Shown here one piece after another: positions 42,257 to 51,133 of a stretch of DNA of 64,000 bases. The notes under the pieces were generated by a model that was not told the origin of the DNA, ran no database searches, and worked only from the letters and a program-made list of their open reading frames with translations. The translations under genes were made by a program, and so were the position numbers. The DNA is taken from NCBI GenBank assembly GCA_023954715.1, contig JAGSHD010000002.1:124001-188000 (forward strand). The letters run 5' to 3'. This stretch comes from Candidatus Cloacimonadota bacterium. Lineage in GTDB: Bacteria; Muiribacteriota; UBA6191. Positions within the stretch are counted from its first letter, which is position 1; each line of letters opens with the position of its first letter.

Positions 42257-44977
42257 ATGGATCTAACACACGAAGTGCAACAAGAAATTATTCAACTGAG
42301 TAAAACAAACCCACAAGAGTCCTTTGATAAGATCATTGTCTACCTAAACCATGAAAAATGGAATGAAAGAAAACGAGCTTCTGAACTATTATTAGATTTG
42401 GAAGAAACTGGCTTAGATTTTTTATGTCAAACAATCCAATCAGAAAGTGACAACAAAAAGAAAAACACCTATTGTTATTGGGGAACCATCATCCTGTTTC
42501 AACTGTCTCCCCAAAACATTCAAAAAGCATATTTTTTGTATAATACAGGCGATGAACAAATCAAACTTCATATCCTCACCCACTTATCAGAGCACATATT
42601 TGAAGAAAGAATTCCGTTTTTATATCAATGTATAGGTAGTGATCTTTGGGACGTTCGTGAAAAAGCCTCTAAACTCTTACACGCACATCAAGATAAAACC
42701 GTAAAGTACATCGAACAAGCCTTTGATACTGCAAATTCACATCAACGTTTTTGGAGTTTTAGAATCTTAGCTCACATACTAAACAGTGATGCCATTAAAT
42801 ATTTCTCTAAGTTTATTAAAAGCAACCCTGGAAACGAGCAGCTTCAAACATTTGCCGTTTCTAATCTTGGAGAAATAAAGGATGCTAAAGTAATACATAC
42901 TCTTCTTAATTTTTTGAAAACCGACTCATTTTTAATCTCTGAAGAAGTTTTTCGCTCCATAAGTAAACTCTACAAACCCTTTGAAGAAGAAATCTTCAAA
43001 ACCCTATTACATAGCAAAGACAAAAGAGTTTCTGAAATGCTTCTTCGAGTGGTAGAAAAATCAGCCGATGCAAGCTGTCTTGAAAAGCTAAAAAAGCTCT
43101 TTCAATCAAAGGATTATCAAACTAGATATTTGGCTGTTTCTCACTTAGGAAACTTTCAAAATCAAAAAACTGCCGAGTTATTAATTCAACTTTTTTCTGA
43201 TGAAAAATGGTCGATTAGAAAACTTGCTATGGACAAAATTACAACCCTTAAAACTTATGCCATCGGTCCATTAATCGACTCTCTTCAAAACGAAACCGAA
43301 GATCTTGTTTTTTGGTCTTTAAAAAGTTTAGGACATTTAAAAGAGGCATCTACTATACCTTCTATAGCCTCTTTATTAAATACGGCGACCAAAGATATTC
43401 GTATGCTATCACTACATACAATTCTTAATATCCAAGCCGAAGAAAGCGGTGAACACCTACTAGAGGCTTTTGACAACCCCCTTTGGGAAGTTCGTCAAAA
43501 ATCCTGCGAACTCTACCCAAAATTGACTCATTTTCCTATTCCTCTACTATTAAAAGGCTCTATTTCTAAAAATCAAAATATAAAATTTTGGAGCCAAAAA
43601 ACACTAGAAAACATGAAACTAAAGGGCTATCTAAACCTCCTAGAGCAAATTCATGAAAAACCAGACTCTAACCCTCATTTAACAATTAGAAATCTTCGAT
43701 TAGTACCCCCTCAAATTCTTGAAAAAGCCCTTAAAAAGACCAACCCTATTCTTATTGAGATCGAAGAACAAATACCAAGTCGTAGTACTAAGTCGCCTAT
43801 TAAAAAAACATCCACAGCGCAGTATCATAGCGAAGAAGCCATGATGTCTGATACAAGGATGCTTCTTCCAGACACTTCCGAAACTGCTCTTTTTGCAACT
43901 CAACTCAATGAGATACTCCGTCAATGTATCAACTTAACTGCTTCTGATATTCACATGAAAGTAAATCACCCCCCGATTATTCGTACACGGGCTAAACTTG
44001 TGCCTTTAAAAATGGATGCTTTAAGTGCTGATCAAATCGTTATATTCATCAAAGAAATCCTTCCAAGCAACCTAATTACTAGACTTGAAATTAATCAGCA
44101 AGTAGATGCCTCTTATGAAACTGTAGATGGGATTCGACTCCGAATCAATATATACAAAACTTATATAGGTTACGAAATTGCCGGAAGATTTATATCGGAT
44201 CAGATTCCAACCTTTGATAACTTACAGCTCCCTATTGCCACAATGCAAAAACTCTCATTAGTAGAAAACGGCTTAGTAATTTTAACAGGTCCTACCGGCT
44301 CAGGAAAAACTTCTACTTTGGCCTCTATGATCAACTATATCAATCGCTTAAGCCACAAGCACATTATATGTATTGAAGATCCCGTAGAATACATCCATGA
44401 GTCCCAACTGTGTTTCATTTCACAAAGAGAAGTCTTAAAAGACGTACCCTCTTTCTCCGCTGGTATTAAAGCAACCCTAAGAGAGGATCCTGATATTATT
44501 TTAGTTGGAGAGTTACGAGATTCTGAGAGTGTTGAAACTGCTCTTACCTTAGCAGGGACAGGTCACTTAGTTTTAACCACACTTCATGCTCCTACTTGTA
44601 CTACCGCTGTGGAGCAACTGATGGACTTTTTTGGTCAGGAGCAACAACACCATATCAGAAAACAAATTTCGTTTAACTTGAATGCTATTATTTCTCAAAG
44701 ATTATTAAGAAATATCAACGGTACATCTCGGATCCCAGTATGTGAGGTTTTAACTAATACGCCTGCCGTAAAAAATATTATTCGAGATGGCAAAACAGAG
44801 CAGCTTCCAACTATGATTGAAACCTCTAAAAAAGATGGGATGATCTCTCTAGATCAAGCATTAAAACATTTGGTAAACACAGGAAGAGTCTCACTTGAAG
44901 AGGCATGGCCACATGTTATTGATCAAAAAACTTTTTTAACACAAACAAGTAAAGTATCTAAAAAGAATACTATTTAA
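42257..44977 (+). CDS. HEAT-repeat protein fused to PilT-type retraction ATPase
   Basis: A 906-residue fusion. Residues about 1-490 are HEAT-type helical repeats (for example DLWDVREKASKLLHAH, KWSIRKLAMDKITTL, DLVFWSLKSLGHLKEA and PLWEVRQKSCELYPKLTHFP). Residues about 548-900 are a PilT/PilU-like secretion ATPase: ASDIHMK, VDASYE, Walker A GPTGSGKT (678-685), the Asp box region ICIEDPVEYIH, Walker B DIILVGELRD and the His box TGHLVLTTLHA. PilT powers pilus retraction (twitching, DNA uptake). A HEAT solenoid in front of PilT is not a usual arrangement, and suggests a docking platform or regulatory surface at the pilus base (inference). It starts after a 290-base gap from mqnA; its end overlaps the next convergent gene by eight bases. 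Confidence 0.93.
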   Translation: MDLTHEVQQEIIQLSKTNPQESFDKIIVYLNHEKWNERKRASELLLDLEETGLDFLCQTIQSESDNKKKNTYCYWGTIILFQLSPQNIQKAYFLYNTGDEQIKLHILTHLSEHIFEERIPFLYQCIGSDLWDVREKASKLLHAHQDKTVKYIEQAFDTANSHQRFWSFRILAHILNSDAIKYFSKFIKSNPGNEQLQTFAVSNLGEIKDAKVIHTLLNFLKTDSFLISEEVFRSISKLYKPFEEEIFKTLLHSKDKRVSEMLLRVVEKSADASCLEKLKKLFQSKDYQTRYLAVSHLGNFQNQKTAELLIQLFSDEKWSIRKLAMDKITTLKTYAIGPLIDSLQNETEDLVFWSLKSLGHLKEASTIPSIASLLNTATKDIRMLSLHTILNIQAEESGEHLLEAFDNPLWEVRQKSCELYPKLTHFPIPLLLKGSISKNQNIKFWSQKTLENMKLKGYLNLLEQIHEKPDSNPHLTIRNLRLVPPQILEKALKKTNPILIEIEEQIPSRSTKSPIKKTSTAQYHSEEAMMSDTRMLLPDTSETALFATQLNEILRQCINLTASDIHMKVNHPPIIRTRAKLVPLKMDALSADQIVIFIKEILPSNLITRLEINQQVDASYETVDGIRLRINIYKTYIGYEIAGRFISDQIPTFDNLQLPIATMQKLSLVENGLVILTGPTGSGKTSTLASMINYINRLSHKHIICIEDPVEYIHESQLCFISQREVLKDVPSFSAGIKATLREDPDIILVGELRDSESVETALTLAGTGHLVLTTLHAPTCTTAVEQLMDFFGQEQQHHIRKQISFNLNAIISQRLLRNINGTSRIPVCEVLTNTPAVKNIIRDGKTEQLPTMIETSKKDGMISLDQALKHLVNTGRVSLEEAWPHVIDQKTFLTQTSKVSKKNTI

Positions 44978-45467
44978 TCTTTGCTACTGATCTAGACTCT
45001 GCTTTTGAAATGTTTTGAATTCGGGCTATCTCTGATATTAAGTCTTTGATAATATCTTCATATAACTCGATACTTGTTTTTTTACCAGTATAGTCTGAAC
45101 AAGATAAAATTAAGTGTTCGTGTATCTTCTGGCCTCTGAGGTTTGTTCCAGATACATTAATGTTCAACTCAATTTCAAAAGGATTATGGCTTATGTTCCC
45201 CATATCCCCAAATTCTGTAGACCGATACAATGAGGATCCGCTTAAAAAGACATATAGTTCAAGTCTAAGCATATTTCGCTCTATAAAGTCTTTTGATATA
45301 TTCTTTTGCTTAACCAGTTTATAATTGATTTTTTCAAGGCTCTTTTGTAGTTCAACTTGAAAAGAGTACGGATATTTCATCCAAAGTACTTGTATGGAGT
45401 TTGCAGCGTCAGTATGACTATTGCAAACGACACTGAACAATATGATTAATAATATATTTTTCTTCAT
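44970..45467 (-). CDS. unknown exported protein
   Basis: A 165-residue protein with a signal peptide (about residues 1-21, MKKNILLIILFSVVCNSHTD). The mature part alternates beta-like strands (ERNMLRLELYVFLSGSSLY, FEIELNINVSG) and a C-terminal helix. I do not recognise a family. The pattern is compatible with a small periplasmic alpha-beta domain, but this is weak. The gene is convergent with the HEAT-PilT gene and overlaps its end by eight bases. Confidence 0.6.
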   Translation of the reverse strand: MKKNILLIILFSVVCNSHTDAANSIQVLWMKYPYSFQVELQKSLEKINYKLVKQKNISKDFIERNMLRLELYVFLSGSSLYRSTEFGDMGNISHNPFEIELNINVSGTNLRGQKIHEHLILSCSDYTGKKTSIELYEDIIKDLISEIARIQNISKAESRSVAKIK

Positions 45468-45594
45468 ACTTTAGGTATCGATCACCCTCAAACGCTACAT
45501 CATAAAGAACCTCGAGAAAAATTATAAAAAAAACTCAGTGCAAACAAAATAAACAAAGTAAGCACTAAGACTGTCTTTCAAAAAGTGTTTGGAC

Positions 45595-45627
45595 AAAAAA
45601 AAAGCCCTCTCAAAATATTGAGAAGGC
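45595..45627 (-). terminator. terminator after secG
   Basis: Stem GCCCTCTCAA (45604-45613) with TTGAGAAGGC (45618-45627), one mismatch, followed on the minus strand by a run of nine T (45595-45603). It lies 16 bases after the secG stop codon. Confidence 0.8.
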
Positions 45628-45642
45628 ATTTTTGAAGTCTAT

Positions 45643-45939
45643 TTAGTTTTGATTGCTTGAAATAGGAGCTCGAACGCCATCGACCTCTACCAAACCTTTA
45701 CTAACCATATAAGTTAATGAAAAAGAGGTTAACAAAAAGATACTAACTAAAATTGCAGTGAATCGTACTACAACACCAGCTGCCCCTTTTTTTCCAAACA
45801 TTTTTCCGCTATTTCCACCACCACTCATTGATGCCCCAAATGCTCCAGAAAAACCAGAACCTTCTTCAGATTGAAATAATACAATCATGATTAACAATAT
45901 AGCTGCAACAACGTGAATTCCTTGAACCAAGGTATACAT
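45643..45939 (-). CDS. secG: protein-export membrane protein SecG
   Basis: A 98-residue protein if started at ATG 45937-45939, which I choose because GGGAG lies five bases upstream; a longer frame starts 39 bases earlier without a ribosome site. It has two hydrophobic segments and, between them, the SecG motif IVLFQSEEGSGFSGAFG with Gly-rich GGGNSGKMFGKKG. SecG assists SecYE in protein translocation across the inner membrane. A terminator follows closely. Confidence 0.9.
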   Translation of the reverse strand: MYTLVQGIHVVAAILLIMIVLFQSEEGSGFSGAFGASMSGGGNSGKMFGKKGAAGVVVRFTAILVSIFLLTSFSLTYMVSKGLVEVDGVRAPISSNQN

Positions 45940-46246
45940 AACGACTCCCAAAAGCACCCATCTATAATTGTCAATCAATTCAACTCGGGTACAATTTTTA
46001 TTAAAACTTAAATTTAAAATTTAGATTACTTTGATCTATTTATATACAAAAAAGTCTGAGTAATTCTAAAGGGTAGAATTAAACCATACTTAACTATCTT
46101 TTTCAAATCCATTCAAGAATGAACACCTAAGTTAACATGACTAAATCCGAATTTATCCAATACAAACAATTTCACACAAAAAGCTTAATATTCAGGCACT
46201 TTATTACGAAAAATAAGTGTAACATCATTAAATCAAAGTAAAAGTT

Positions 46247-47290
46247 ATGAAATTATTAGTATATTGTATTGTATTTGGAGTCTATCTTGTCAGCATTACG
46301 CATAGTCAAAGTAGAAATACTCCCCTATCCTCTAGATTAGATAAATATAGAAGCTATTTAAAACCTGGGCACATTAAAGCTAAACCACGGGTTCATTTAA
46401 AGCAACGCTCTTCAAGTCAAAAATCTAGAAACTATATTGATCCATTATGTGAACAATATTTATCTGTACTCCACGTAAATTACAAAACTTCTGTAAAACT
46501 TTTTAAACAGTATCTTGAATTTCTAAAAAACAAAAATAGTCGTCAACTCAATACATTTAAGGTTAGAACTCATCAGTTGAAAAATTTTATTCAAAGAGTT
46601 TTAGATTCTGCTATCGTTGTTAAAGCTTCTATTAATCGTTCCAAATCCACGTTAACCCTTCATTTGGATGAACATAAAACACTTGCTCTCGAGCTTTTAG
46701 ATACTCAACCCTACTCCAAGGTTCACCATGAATTACAGATGCTAAAGTTTTATCAAAACTCATATCTTTCTTTTCTATCTGAAATTAATCAACGAGAAAT
46801 ACTTCACTTAGAAAGCGTCCTTTATAACATCAACGAATGGCTTGAACTAGTTATAACAACAGAAAAAAACAATTGGCAAAAGTCTCCTCAAAACTTAGTT
46901 TTAAAAGACAGTGATAATCTAATCAACAAAATTCAAAAAGAAGTACCACGGATCGCAAAAAAGTTTCAAAATATAAAGGATCATTTTTCGTATGCAGAGC
47001 AAGAAATTATCGCTGACAAAGCAAAAATTAGAAGAAAGACATTTCCGTATAGCAAATCCCTGAATCAAGAGCTAGAATCAAAATTAAAAAGACGAAATCG
47101 AGATTTTTCAAAAAGCCTTTTTTCATTGAATGAAAAGGAGAGTATTGAGCTCGAACTAATTCAGAGACAAATCATATCATCCCAAAAATTAAGCCCTATT
47201 GAGTTACGACTCAACCCTTTGTCCCATCATCTATTTTTTAACAATAGTATTGAAAAACAAATAGATGAACCACTTCCAGATTGGCTATAG
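46247..47290 (+). CDS. unknown exported coiled-coil protein
   Basis: A 347-residue protein with a signal peptide (about residues 1-20, MKLLVYCIVFGVYLVSITHS). The mature protein is strongly helical and charged with long Lys/Glu/Gln-rich heptad-like stretches (about residues 80-300), suggesting an elongated coiled coil. No enzymatic motif or family is recognised. It lies convergent with the next gene and six bases from its end. A periplasmic or surface structural role is possible (inference). Confidence 0.6.
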   Translation: MKLLVYCIVFGVYLVSITHSQSRNTPLSSRLDKYRSYLKPGHIKAKPRVHLKQRSSSQKSRNYIDPLCEQYLSVLHVNYKTSVKLFKQYLEFLKNKNSRQLNTFKVRTHQLKNFIQRVLDSAIVVKASINRSKSTLTLHLDEHKTLALELLDTQPYSKVHHELQMLKFYQNSYLSFLSEINQREILHLESVLYNINEWLELVITTEKNNWQKSPQNLVLKDSDNLINKIQKEVPRIAKKFQNIKDHFSYAEQEIIADKAKIRRKTFPYSKSLNQELESKLKRRNRDFSKSLFSLNEKESIELELIQRQIISSQKLSPIELRLNPLSHHLFFNNSIEKQIDEPLPDWL

Positions 47291-47295
47291 ATAGG

Positions 47296-48210
47296 TTACT
47301 CTTTAAGATAGATTATTGTATTGGCCTGTTTTTGAGATGGATATACTAAATAGTTTTTGCCCGATGTATTAAAAAATAAGGGTACTCCTAATGCCTGTGA
47401 CTCGTTTAATTTAGTATATAATGTAAGGTTTTTACTTTCACTAGTAGGGTACAAGTGACTCAATACCTTTAACCCTTTAGACTTAGTATATTCTGCCCAA
47501 CCTAAATTTTCATTGGAATGCTCTAAGTAAAAGTCTCTAACAGTATTTTTTAAATCTATTTCTCCAATAAATAAGCCCTTAACACACTTTTGAATGCCAA
47601 GCTCTTTTCTCTTTTTTTGAGAACACTTTTTATAAATCGAATCCCAAAACACTAAAACATTGTCACCTAATAACTCTAGATGATGAAACTCAGAACGGTT
47701 TTGAATTTGCGATAAACCACTATCCTTCATTACCATGGAGATCATGGAATTCATTTTATCTTCTGACTCTTTCACCTTTTCACCGTTTGCCAAAAAAGCC
47801 TGTTTAGCCATCACCTTAATCAAGCGATCCCATAACATCTTAGAGCGAAAATCATCGAAAACTGCTCGAGTTTCTAACTTCCCTTTAGACTCTTTCACCG
47901 TATAAAATGAATACCTTAAAGTAGCCTGCTTAGAGTCAGCTTTTGTTTCATAAGAATATAGTTTTCTTAATGGGCCTCTTCGTAACTTTTGTACATTTTT
48001 TGAGTGATAGACTTTCTCTATCTCACTTTTCTGTACTTCTACATAATCAAAGTAGCGCTTTTCTACCTCTAAGAGTCGAGTCAAAAGGCTTGGCTGAGAA
48101 ACTTTTTTGACAAGATTTTTATTTGGGATTTTTGGGATGGTTTGCATATTATAACTGTGCCCAAAATAGCCTAAAATTGCTCCCACAAAAAATAAAACAA
48201 AATACTTCAT
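47296..48210 (-). CDS. unknown membrane-anchored or exported protein
   Basis: A 304-residue protein beginning with a hydrophobic segment (MKYFVLFFVGAILGYFG, residues 1-17), either a signal peptide or an anchor. The region about 85-240 is mixed alpha/beta with a Cys-rich-looking pair (KCSQKKRKELGIQKC, two cysteines 13 residues apart). No family is recognised. It is convergent with the coiled-coil gene. Upstream is a region of about 350 bases without a gene. Confidence 0.6.
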   Translation of the reverse strand: MKYFVLFFVGAILGYFGHSYNMQTIPKIPNKNLVKKVSQPSLLTRLLEVEKRYFDYVEVQKSEIEKVYHSKNVQKLRRGPLRKLYSYETKADSKQATLRYSFYTVKESKGKLETRAVFDDFRSKMLWDRLIKVMAKQAFLANGEKVKESEDKMNSMISMVMKDSGLSQIQNRSEFHHLELLGDNVLVFWDSIYKKCSQKKRKELGIQKCVKGLFIGEIDLKNTVRDFYLEHSNENLGWAEYTKSKGLKVLSHLYPTSESKNLTLYTKLNESQALGVPLFFNTSGKNYLVYPSQKQANTIIYLKE

Positions 48211-48559
48211 TTAAAACCTTATTTAATAACACTCAGCTTCGAAATCAAAAATACTATAAAATCATTATACCCAATGATTGATTGTTTCGGTACATCTAAA
48301 TTGTGTGAGCCATACACGAATCCATACTCTGTAATTGATTTGCCCAGCTTCTGTTAATTTATGTAACAATCAGTAGAAGGTTAATATAGTAAAATTGATC
48401 TCCATACTTTCTTTTTTTAATGACGGCTCTATGATAGAATTTATGCGACTTGATACCTACAACAGGTTTAATTCATATATAGACAATATTTTTGTTTGCA
48501 GTGAACACTAGTTACTCATTATACATATAAATCAATATACCATAGAAAAAGGATCAAAT
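48211..48559. other. intergenic region between exported protein and STAS gene
   Basis: About 349 bases between two divergent genes, without an ORF or strong structure that I can support. It must carry promoters in both directions. Confidence 0.4.
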
Positions 48560-48910
48560 ATGAGCAATCCTCTTATTGTAAAAAGAGAAAAAAACGAAGA
48601 AAGCGGCGTAGTAACAATCCACCTCAAAGGTCGTCTTGATATGACTTCCCTTGATCCCTTCAAAGAAGTCTTTACAGAAGAGTTTAATAATGGCAATTAT
48701 AAAATTGTACTAAATATGTCAGAGGTCTTTTTTATTGTTTCAACACATCTTGGCGTTATTATGTCTAGCTATAAAGATGCTCAAGCAAACTCCGGTGACT
48801 TAAAGTTCTCTTCTCTCACTGAAGAAGTTTATGGTATTTTTGATTTACTGCAACTTACTAGTATTCTAAATATATACCAAACTGATGAAGAAGCAGCTGC
48901 AGAATTTTAA
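48560..48910 (+). CDS. STAS-domain anti-anti-sigma-like protein
   Basis: A 116-residue single STAS domain, like SpoIIAA and RsbV, which bind anti-sigma or kinase partners and are switched by phosphorylation. The strands VTIHLKGRLDMTSLDPFKE and YKIVLNMSEVFFIVSTHLGV are typical. The usual phosphorylatable motif D-S-S-G is replaced by V-S-T-H, which keeps a Ser and Thr but loses the Asp, so phosphorylation control may differ. No anti-sigma factor or PP2C phosphatase gene is next to it. A bidirectional terminator follows. Confidence 0.82.
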   Translation: MSNPLIVKREKNEESGVVTIHLKGRLDMTSLDPFKEVFTEEFNNGNYKIVLNMSEVFFIVSTHLGVIMSSYKDAQANSGDLKFSSLTEEVYGIFDLLQLTSILNIYQTDEEAAAEF

Positions 48911-48932
48911 TTATAGCATTTAGTCCATAAAA

Positions 48933-48960
48933 AAAAGAACCTCACAATTGAGGTTCTTTT
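48933..48960. terminator. bidirectional terminator between convergent genes
   Basis: Stem AAAAGAACCTCA (48933-48944) with TGAGGTTCTTTT (48949-48960), four-base loop, perfect 12 pairs, T-run on either strand. It serves both the STAS gene and the hydrolase gene that ends at 48976. Confidence 0.85.
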
Positions 48961-48975
48961 TTTATACTGATTTTT

Positions 48976-49926
48976 TTAGCACTCTAGCTCTAGGCCTTCA
49001 TAACCGCCTACAATCTCTAAGCTTTCATTGCCTACTTTACCTTTGTAAATTAGGCCTTCTTCAATAATTTTATCAATTTTATTGTCATCATAAGATGGCT
49101 CATGATGAAACAACACGAGTTTTTTGACACCAGCTGCAGTTGCAATATCAATACCAGTAAATACTGAACTATGGCCCCAGTCCATTTTTGAAATTGTATC
49201 CGCAAAAGTAAACTGACAATCAAATATAAAAACATCAGCATCTTTACAAAACTCTATTGCCTTTTGAATCAACTCCATATTTGCAAAGTTAAACTCCGAG
49301 TCTGTCATGTATACAACTTTTTTATCACCTTCAACTACAGAGTATGCGTGTGAAACCTGAGGATGGTACAACCTTTCATTTTCAATAACGAGTTCACCGA
49401 TATTCACTACTTCTTTTTCTTCTAACTCTCTAAAGCTTACATCTGCACCCAATTGATCAAATAGAACAGGAAAAAATGGGTAGGCCATTTGCTTGGGAAA
49501 AGATTCGATTAGTGACTCACTCACTCCATAAATATTTATTTTATTGCCAGGAATATAGGCAGGGGTAAAAAATGGAAAACCAGAAATGTGATCCCAATGT
49601 AAGTGAGTAAAAAAAACGTGTGCTGTCCCTTGACCACGCCCTAATGGGGTACCCATCAAAGCTAGACCAAGTGCTCTCCCACCTGTTCCACAATCAAAAA
49701 TAAGAGTGTCACCACTATCGGGGATAACCTGAACACAGCTGGTACTACCTTTATAAGTACCTACTTGATGAAAGGGACGTGAGTCCAAAAACTTCTGTAT
49801 TGAATCTTCGTCTTTGATATCTTCATTTGAGGCATCAAGAAGAAGCGTCTCAGCTTTTGATCGAATCATTTGTGATGTACACGGAGATGCTATGGAGCCA
49901 CTAACTCCCCAAAATTTAACTTTCAA
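48976..49926 (-). CDS. metallo-beta-lactamase-fold hydrolase
   Basis: A 316-residue protein of the metallo-beta-lactamase superfamily. The metal site motif H108-x-H110-x-D112-H113 (FTHLHWDHISGF) is complete, preceded by LIFDCGTG (about 75-82), with further ligands likely at MTDSEF and LFHHEP. The N-terminal MKVKFWGVSGSI is typical of PhnP/AHL-type or ribonuclease-Z-like relatives. The substrate cannot be inferred. It lies 58 bases downstream of the Nudix gene, on the same strand as the BMC genes, so it may be co-transcribed with them. Confidence 0.88.
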   Translation of the reverse strand: MKVKFWGVSGSIASPCTSQMIRSKAETLLLDASNEDIKDEDSIQKFLDSRPFHQVGTYKGSTSCVQVIPDSGDTLIFDCGTGGRALGLALMGTPLGRGQGTAHVFFTHLHWDHISGFPFFTPAYIPGNKINIYGVSESLIESFPKQMAYPFFPVLFDQLGADVSFRELEEKEVVNIGELVIENERLYHPQVSHAYSVVEGDKKVVYMTDSEFNFANMELIQKAIEFCKDADVFIFDCQFTFADTISKMDWGHSSVFTGIDIATAAGVKKLVLFHHEPSYDDNKIDKIIEEGLIYKGKVGNESLEIVGGYEGLELEC

Positions 49927-49984
49927 ACTTCAGTCCTTAGGTCTAATCGATTGATATCAGATATTACTTAAAATTTTTGCAATC

Positions 49985-50422
49985 CTAGTTTTTCCACTTA
50001 GGATACTTAACGTCTATGCCATTATATTGTGAATCTCTAGCTAGTTCAAGAATATCACTTAAGATATCAGGATAAAATAGACAATCTGTCGACTTTTTTG
50101 TATTCAACCACTTAAAACCGTTAACACGTTCATCTATATTTGTATTTTTTGGTTCATCTTTTGAAGTTACACGAAAGATTAAATGAACAATGTTTCTCTT
50201 TTTATCTGGAGAAATAGTCTGAGCTATTTTAACTAGTCCACCGATTTCCACATTCATGCCGAGCTCTTCTTGAAACTCGCGCTGCAACGAAACCTCTAAG
50301 TTTTCTTCTTTTTCAGCTCCACCACCTGGTAAAAGGTAGTAAATATCATCATTCTTTTTGTGCTCCACCAACAATACTTCTTGGTCTCTCAGCAATAATC
50401 CACTTACTCTAATTCTAGGCAT
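49985..50422 (-). CDS. Nudix hydrolase, in BMC operon
   Basis: A 145-residue Nudix protein. The Nudix box is perfect: G34-x5-E40-x7-R48-E49-F-x-E52-E53-x-G55-x (GGAEKEENLEVSLQREFQEE). These Mg2+-dependent enzymes cleave nucleoside-diphosphate derivatives such as ADP-ribose, NADH, CoA or sugar nucleotides. Its ATG begins one base after the stop of the BMC-P shell gene, so it belongs to the BMC operon. No encapsulation-type N-terminal helix is evident, so it may act outside the shell. Its link with CoA, NAD or a nucleotide sugar in the BMC pathway is inference. Confidence 0.87.
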   Translation of the reverse strand: MPRIRVSGLLLRDQEVLLVEHKKNDDIYYLLPGGGAEKEENLEVSLQREFQEELGMNVEIGGLVKIAQTISPDKKRNIVHLIFRVTSKDEPKNTNIDERVNGFKWLNTKKSTDCLFYPDILSDILELARDSQYNGIDVKYPKWKN

Positions 50423-50423
50423 C

Positions 50424-50684
50424 TTATCCCACCATCTTATCTACAATAGCAATAATAGCTTGATCAGAAGCACACAATGCGCTTAACCCTAAGCTAGACT
50501 CCAAAGATGTTTCCAACAAAACAATTTCACCATTACCCACACCAATCCGATCGATAGCAGAAGTAATTGCCCCATAAGGCTTTAGCTCTTGATCTAGTTT
50601 TTGTACCAAGCGGATGGGCTGAGATAGAAAGCCTTCTTCTACATGAGATAAAACTATATTACCGCAAACTTTAGCCAAAATCAT
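50424..50684 (-). CDS. BMC vertex protein (EutN/CcmL type)
   Basis: An 86-residue single-domain BMC-P protein, which forms pentamers capping the vertices of bacterial microcompartments. MILAKVCGNIVLSHVEEGF at the start, LVQKLDQELKP, and IDRIGVGNGEIVLLETSLES followed by AIIAIVD are the typical EutN/CcmL strands. ATGA overlap with the upstream RpiB gene (50681-50684) shows translational coupling. It is one of two BMC-P proteins in the locus; several BMC loci have two or three distinct vertex paralogues. Confidence 0.9.
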   Translation of the reverse strand: MILAKVCGNIVLSHVEEGFLSQPIRLVQKLDQELKPYGAITSAIDRIGVGNGEIVLLETSLESSLGLSALCASDQAIIAIVDKMVG

Positions 50685-51133
50685 GACATTAGCTCAACAT
50701 CCATGATCATCTGCACGCGGTCTGCATGCCTACCTGGAGCTGGAGTAGTATTCAAAAACTTCTTAACAATTGCTTTTGCCAAGGTATCTCCAATGGTTTG
50801 TCCACCAATACAAAGCATATTTGCATGATTATGCTCACGAGCATTGTTTGTAGTAAAGTCGTCATAACACATAGCGCATCTTACTCCATCTACTTTATTA
50901 GCCAACATTGTTGACCCAATACCCACTCCATCTAGCATAATACCAATATCATAATGCCCCATTGCTATAGATCGCGCAACCAACAATGCATATTCAGGGT
51001 AGTTTACACTTCCTGAATCAAAAGGACCTAAGTCATCCACTATTTCATAAGATAATTCTTCACGAAGGTATTTGATCAAAACATTTTTTAAACGATATCC
51101 ACCATGGTCTGATGCAATTGAAATTCTATACAT
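50681..51133 (-). CDS. RpiB-family protein in BMC locus, active-site Cys missing
   Basis: A 150-residue member of the RpiB/LacAB family of sugar-phosphate isomerases. ASDHGGYRLKN near the N-terminus and NAREHNHANMLCIGG (about 93-107) match the family. The active-site loop, which is normally C-G-T-G-I-G, reads DGVGIG (68-73): the catalytic Cys of the E. coli type is Asp68, and the Glu used by the mycobacterial type is absent (Ser74). It may be an altered isomerase or have another substrate. The start overlaps the stop of the aldehyde dehydrogenase by one base (TAATG). RpiB-like proteins are a mark of sugar-phosphate-utilising (SPU-type) BMCs. A second, normal RpiB is at 57033. Confidence 0.87.
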   Translation of the reverse strand: MYRISIASDHGGYRLKNVLIKYLREELSYEIVDDLGPFDSGSVNYPEYALLVARSIAMGHYDIGIMLDGVGIGSTMLANKVDGVRCAMCYDDFTTNNAREHNHANMLCIGGQTIGDTLAKAIVKKFLNTTPAPGRHADRVQMIMDVELMS

